Source: Pseudomonas sp. JUb42
Lineage (GTDB): Bacteria > Pseudomonadota > Gammaproteobacteria > Pseudomonadales > Pseudomonadaceae
Length of the DNA stretch: 64,000 nucleotides
NCBI RefSeq assembly: GCF_024807945.1
Contig: NZ_JANUFD010000011.1
Location: 186,001-250,000, forward strand
Direction of reading: 5' to 3'
Shown: positions 60,703 to 64,000 of the stretch, one piece after another
How the letters are laid out: each line of letters starts with the position of its first letter
How positions within the stretch are numbered: position 1 is the first letter of the stretch
Translations under genes and position numbers: made by a program
The notes under the pieces: generated by a model
Database searches by the model: none
What the model was told of the DNA's origin: nothing
Seen by the model: only the letters and a program-made list of their open reading frames with translations

Positions 60703-61985
60703 CCGTTCTGATTCTTTTTCTGGCGTTCTTCTGCCTGCTGATGGCCGGCGTACCGGTGGTCTGGGCCATGGCGGGAGGCAGCATTGCCGCCCTGGCCCTG
60801 GGCGATCTGCACATGCCTTGGTCATGGCTGGCGCAGCAGGCTGTGCGCGGTGCCGATTCATCCACCCTCGCCTCGATTCCGCTGTTTCTACTGGCCGGCG
60901 AGTTAATGAATCGGGGTGGACTGACCGTGCGCATCATGCGCATCGCCGAACATTGCTTCGGGCGCATGCGCGGCGGGCTCGGGCCGGTCAACGTGGCCAC
61001 GGCTTTTGTCTATGGCGGTCTGACCGGATCGGCGACAGCAGACACCGGCACCGTTGCCAAAGTCATGATTCCGGTCATGGAGGCCAGGGGTTATCCAAGG
61101 GCATTCGCGGCGGCAGTCACGGCCGCATCGGGAACACTGGGCATTATCGTGCCACCCAGCGTGATCCTGATCCTCTATGGCGTGTTGACCAACACCTCCA
61201 TTGGCGGCCTGTTCATGGCCGGAGTGTTTCCGGGCGTCATGCTTGCCGCAACGTTCATGATCACCGCCTACATCATTGGTGTGCGCCAGAACTTTCCGAA
61301 AAGCGACGAACGCTTCGATGCGCTCGCCCTGCTGCGCGATCTGTGGAGCGCGTCGCCCGCGTTATTGATGCCCGTCATGGTGCTGGGCTCCATCGTCAGC
61401 GGCTTTGCCACTGCAACTGAAGCCGCATCGCTGTCAGTACTGTATGCGATCTTCGTCGGCACGGTGATCTATCGGCAACTGGCGTGGAAAGATCTGTTCC
61501 CGGCCATTACCGAGGCTGTGACCATCACCGGTTCGGTGATGATCATCATGGCTGTGGCTATGCCTTTCGGCTGGATTCTGACCTTCGAACTTGTCCCGCA
61601 CACCGTGGCTTCATGGATCGTCAACCTGCATACCGGGCCTATTGCGACAATTTTGCTGGTGGTGCTGGTACTCAAGGTTGTTGGCTTCTGGCTCGATCTG
61701 GGTCCGGCGATGATCATCCTCGCGCCCATTCTGGTGCCTATCGCCAAGACCGCCGGGTTCGATCCGTATCAGATAGGCCTGATCTTCACCATGACCCTGG
61801 GCTGGGGGCTGTTCACCCCACCTATCGGCACCAACATCTTTGTGGTGTGTAACGTTGGGCGTGTCGACATCGGCGCAGTATCGCGTCAGTTGATTCCGTT
61901 CTGGTTCGCCACCGCCATCGCCATCGCTCTGTTGATTGCCTTCCCAAGCCTGACCCAATGGCTGCCACGCATCACGGGCTACTGA
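60699..61985 (+). CDS. TRAP transporter large membrane subunit (DctM type)
   Basis: A 428-residue sodium-coupled permease with about 12 TM helices. Family landmarks are LLAGELMNRGGLTVRIMRIAEHCFGRMRGGLG, here split between helices 2 and 3, the GGLTGSATADTGTVAKVMIP loop, ASGTLGIIVPPSVILILYG, and GWGLFTPPIGTNIFVVCNVG near the C-terminus. The start is GTG 60699, overlapping the dctQ stop, with GGGAG upstream; longer frames reading into dctQ are shadows. It works with the DctP and DctQ proteins. Confidence 0.93.
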   Translation: MTVLILFLAFFCLLMAGVPVVWAMAGGSIAALALGDLHMPWSWLAQQAVRGADSSTLASIPLFLLAGELMNRGGLTVRIMRIAEHCFGRMRGGLGPVNVATAFVYGGLTGSATADTGTVAKVMIPVMEARGYPRAFAAAVTAASGTLGIIVPPSVILILYGVLTNTSIGGLFMAGVFPGVMLAATFMITAYIIGVRQNFPKSDERFDALALLRDLWSASPALLMPVMVLGSIVSGFATATEAASLSVLYAIFVGTVIYRQLAWKDLFPAITEAVTITGSVMIIMAVAMPFGWILTFELVPHTVASWIVNLHTGPIATILLVVLVLKVVGFWLDLGPAMIILAPILVPIAKTAGFDPYQIGLIFTMTLGWGLFTPPIGTNIFVVCNVGRVDIGAVSRQLIPFWFATAIAIALLIAFPSLTQWLPRITGY

Positions 61986-62011
61986 TTCCTTTAAATTTCC
62001 CGGGTACATCC

Positions 62012-63256
62012 ATGAATCATCTAATCGGTGGTATTTCCAGCGGCGGCCGTGCTTTGCCTGAAATCGACGGCCAGCCGTTCATCGTCCAGCGCTCACAGGG
62101 AGCCTGGCTGTGGGGTAACGACGGCAAGCAATATGTCGACACCGCCATGGGTTTTGGCGCAACGATGCTCGGCCATGCCGCCCCCAGGGTTCTAGCGCCA
62201 GTCATCCAGGCCCTGCAGCGTGGCCCCATGCCGTCATTCGCCCATGATCTTGAAACAGAGGCTGCCTGCTCTCTGGTCAGCCACACGGGCCCGCTGAGTC
62301 AGGTCATCTTCCTCAATACCGGCAGCGAAGCCGTGCACCTGGCCTGTCGGACTGCGCGGACTGCCACCGGGCGCTCACGCATTGTCCGGTTCGCCGCCAG
62401 CTATGACGGCTGGTTCGATGAAGTAGCGTTCGGCAATGCAGGTTCCAGCGAAGCACAAATGCCCGCTTCGGCAACACGTCCCGAACGCGATGGCATGCTC
62501 TTGCTGCGTTACAACGACTTCACGGATGTCGACCGCTTGTTCCACGAATACCCGGACATTGCCGCCGTGATCATCGAGCCGGTATTGGCCAACGCTGGCT
62601 GCATCGAGCCCATGACGGGCTATCTCAAGCATTTGAGCGATAAGGCACATGAGCAGGGTGCACTGGTCATACTGGACGAAGTACTCATGGGTTTTCGTCT
62701 GCACGCAGGCCTGACCGGGCATTTACTGGGCGTCGATGCCGATCTGGCGACAGTCGGCAAAGCCATCGGCAGTGGCGTGCCGGTCGCAGCGCTGCTGGGC
62801 AAGCCCGAGATCATGCAGCTCTTTGAAGACAAGCGCATCGTTCGCGCCGGGACCTACAGCGGCAACCCGCCCGCTTGTGCGGCGGTGGTGGCAACCCTTG
62901 AGCAACTGCGCCAGCATGACTATTTGCCGCTGCTCAGAAGCGGTAATCAACTGCGCTCGGACATCATCCGCGCATTCGCCGATGAGGGACTGCCCCTGAG
63001 CAGCAGCGGATATGGCTCCGTATTTACCCTGTGGCCGAGCGACAAGGCGCCTGCAGACTATGCCCAGGCAGCTGCCATTGCCAATGCCCGCTGGAGCCTC
63101 GATCTGCATGTGGCGTTACGTGAGCAGCACGTGATGACCATGCCTTTCGCCTTTGGGCGCATCTACCTGACCTTCGCCCATGACGAAGCCGCGATGCAGG
63201 CTTTGCTCAAAGGCTATAAGGCCGCTGCCGGTAAACTGGCCGCCACGGCGACCTGA
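62012..63256 (+). CDS. Class III aminotransferase, glutamate-1-semialdehyde aminomutase-like
   Basis: A 414-residue fold-type I PLP enzyme. Landmarks are FLNTGSEAVHLACRTARTATGR (cofactor phosphate region), VILDEVLMGFRL with the PLP aspartate, and ATVGKAIGSGVPVAALLG with the Schiff-base lysine. GTYSGNPPACAAVVATLE also matches the HemL group. It is not HemL itself: the N-terminus differs and the context is a transporter operon. It starts 26 bp after dctM with a weak ribosome binding site. It probably transaminates or rearranges the amine or amino acid imported by the TRAP system. Its stop is 2 bp from that of the convergent LysR gene. Confidence 0.87.
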   Translation: MNHLIGGISSGGRALPEIDGQPFIVQRSQGAWLWGNDGKQYVDTAMGFGATMLGHAAPRVLAPVIQALQRGPMPSFAHDLETEAACSLVSHTGPLSQVIFLNTGSEAVHLACRTARTATGRSRIVRFAASYDGWFDEVAFGNAGSSEAQMPASATRPERDGMLLLRYNDFTDVDRLFHEYPDIAAVIIEPVLANAGCIEPMTGYLKHLSDKAHEQGALVILDEVLMGFRLHAGLTGHLLGVDADLATVGKAIGSGVPVAALLGKPEIMQLFEDKRIVRAGTYSGNPPACAAVVATLEQLRQHDYLPLLRSGNQLRSDIIRAFADEGLPLSSSGYGSVFTLWPSDKAPADYAQAAAIANARWSLDLHVALREQHVMTMPFAFGRIYLTFAHDEAAMQALLKGYKAAAGKLAATAT

Positions 63257-63258
63257 CT

Positions 63259-64000
63259 TCAGGCACCTATGGCGACAGCAGAGCCAGCAACCTGGAAATG
63301 CTCGCGCACGAAATGCGCCAGACGGCGGGTGCTCAAGCGAGCATTTTCCGGGACCATCAACGCCAGTTCCAGCGCGGGCAGGGCCGGCAGGTTCTGTTCT
63401 TTGCCCAGAATGCGCCATCCATTGGGGATCACTGACGCAGGTAATACCGTAACAGCGGACCCGTTGCGCACCGGATGCATGACCCCTGGCAGATGCGAGG
63501 AGGAACTGACCACGCGCCACGGCACCAGAGCACTGTCCAGCGCCTGAAGAATCTTCGGACGCGCGCGACACGAATCAGCGAACAGTGATAGCGGCAATAC
63601 TGCGCTGGCCTCGGGGAAATATCCCGACATTGCGCACCAGAGTTGTTCCTCGACACGCAGGAGCTCGCCGCTGCCGCTGTCTTCACTGCGCGTAATGATG
63701 GCCAGGTCGATACTGTCGTGGTGCAGCATCACTTCGAGCTTCGAAGAGAAATCGCAAATGATCTCAACCTGCAAATGCGGGTGCAGAACCGAGAACTGCT
63801 GGACCAACACACAACCGATGGATTCGAGATAATCGTCTGGCATACCGATGCGGATTCGCGAGGCTTCACCTTCACATTGCAACGCCAGCAACGCCTCGTC
63901 TTCCAGCATCTGAATGCGCCGGGCGTAACCAATCAACAACTCGCCATGTTCGGTCAGGGTAACGCCACGTCGATGCCGCTCGACCAGCTTGCGACCGATT
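63259..64000 (-). CDS. LysR-family regulator (5' end outside window)
   Basis: About 247 codons of a LysR-type regulator are visible; the start and most of the helix-turn-helix lie beyond base 64000. At the edge the sequence reads IGRKLVERHRRGVTLTEHGE, the end of the LysR DNA-binding domain, followed by the linker helix LLIGYARRIQMLEDEA. The effector domain runs RIRIGMPDDYLESIGCVLV, DLAIITRSED and so on to the stop at 63259. It is convergent with the aminotransferase gene. It is the obvious candidate to control the TRAP operon, although many LysR regulators are divergent from their targets. Confidence 0.88.
   Translation of the reverse strand, partial: IGRKLVERHRRGVTLTEHGELLIGYARRIQMLEDEALLALQCEGEASRIRIGMPDDYLESIGCVLVQQFSVLHPHLQVEIICDFSSKLEVMLHHDSIDLAIITRSEDSGSGELLRVEEQLWCAMSGYFPEASAVLPLSLFADSCRARPKILQALDSALVPWRVVSSSSHLPGVMHPVRNGSAVTVLPASVIPNGWRILGKEQNLPALPALELALMVPENARLSTRRLAHFVREHFQVAGSAVAIGA

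Overview
The window reads as a chromosomal segment of a non-aeruginosa Pseudomonas (fluorescens/putida type). Reasons: high GC with strong codon bias; the Entner-Doudoroff/glucose block hexR-zwf-pgl-eda, gtsABCD-oprB, edd-glk-gltR-gtrS and gap; arcDABC; GcsR with a glycine-cleavage operon; lptFG-pepA-holC-valS; and many Pseudomonas-type REP palindrome pairs. No rRNA, tRNA, IS element, integrase, phage gene or CRISPR array was seen. Most of the window is core genome. The accessory-looking parts are the fimbrial genes at the left edge, the RND pump with its two-component system, and the TRAP-transporter/aminotransferase cassette at the right edge.

Layout. 1-1972 (minus): truncated PapD-type chaperone, major pilin and a very short pilin-like protein. 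2275-8593 (plus): RND adaptor, RND pump, response regulator, sensor kinase. 8794-10320: membrane-anchored GGEEF diguanylate cyclase. 10513-12657: DUF2383 protein (minus), DUF3820 protein and class V aminotransferase (plus). 12757-16702: zwf-pgl-eda (minus) divergent from hexR. 16903-23764 (minus): gtsABCD, oprB and a hexose-6-phosphate mutarotase. 24093-29269 (minus): edd-glk-gltR-gtrS, divergent from gap (29490). 30591-36002 (plus): an iron-regulated heme system (ECF sigma, FecR-type anti-sigma, TonB receptor, heme oxygenase, DUF454 protein). 36270-41493: arcDABC and a DUF5064 gene. 41661-49580: gcsR and gcvH-gcvP-sdaA-gcvT. 49978-50775: cold-shock protein and RDD protein. 50963-53138 (minus): lptF-lptG. 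53461-58950: pepA, holC, a proline-rich chi-associated protein, valS. 59197-64000: TRAP dctPQM, a class III aminotransferase and a convergent LysR regulator cut by the window end.

How the genes work together. Glucose crosses the outer membrane through OprB and the inner membrane through GtsABCD. It is phosphorylated by Glk, oxidised by Zwf/Pgl, and split by Edd/Eda; Gap follows. HexR (TTGT-N7-ACAA sites between edd and gap, and a related dyad at zwf) and GltR/GtrS provide control. The heme block is a cell-surface-signalling unit. Arginine deiminase genes carry an ANR/FNR-type box. GcsR is encoded just upstream of its probable target, whose promoter region shows three 18-bp dyads and a clear -24/-12 sigma-54 promoter.

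No wholly new system stands out. The most interesting local signals are: a 17-bp perfect hairpin that looks like both the gap terminator and the Fur box of the ECF sigma gene; the GcsR-type triple site; a near-perfect 24-bp dyad upstream of gtsA; similar Rcs-box-like dyads upstream of both pilin genes; and the TRAP/GSAM-like aminotransferase cassette of unknown substrate. All assignments come from reading the sequence and from memory of protein families; no database search was run.
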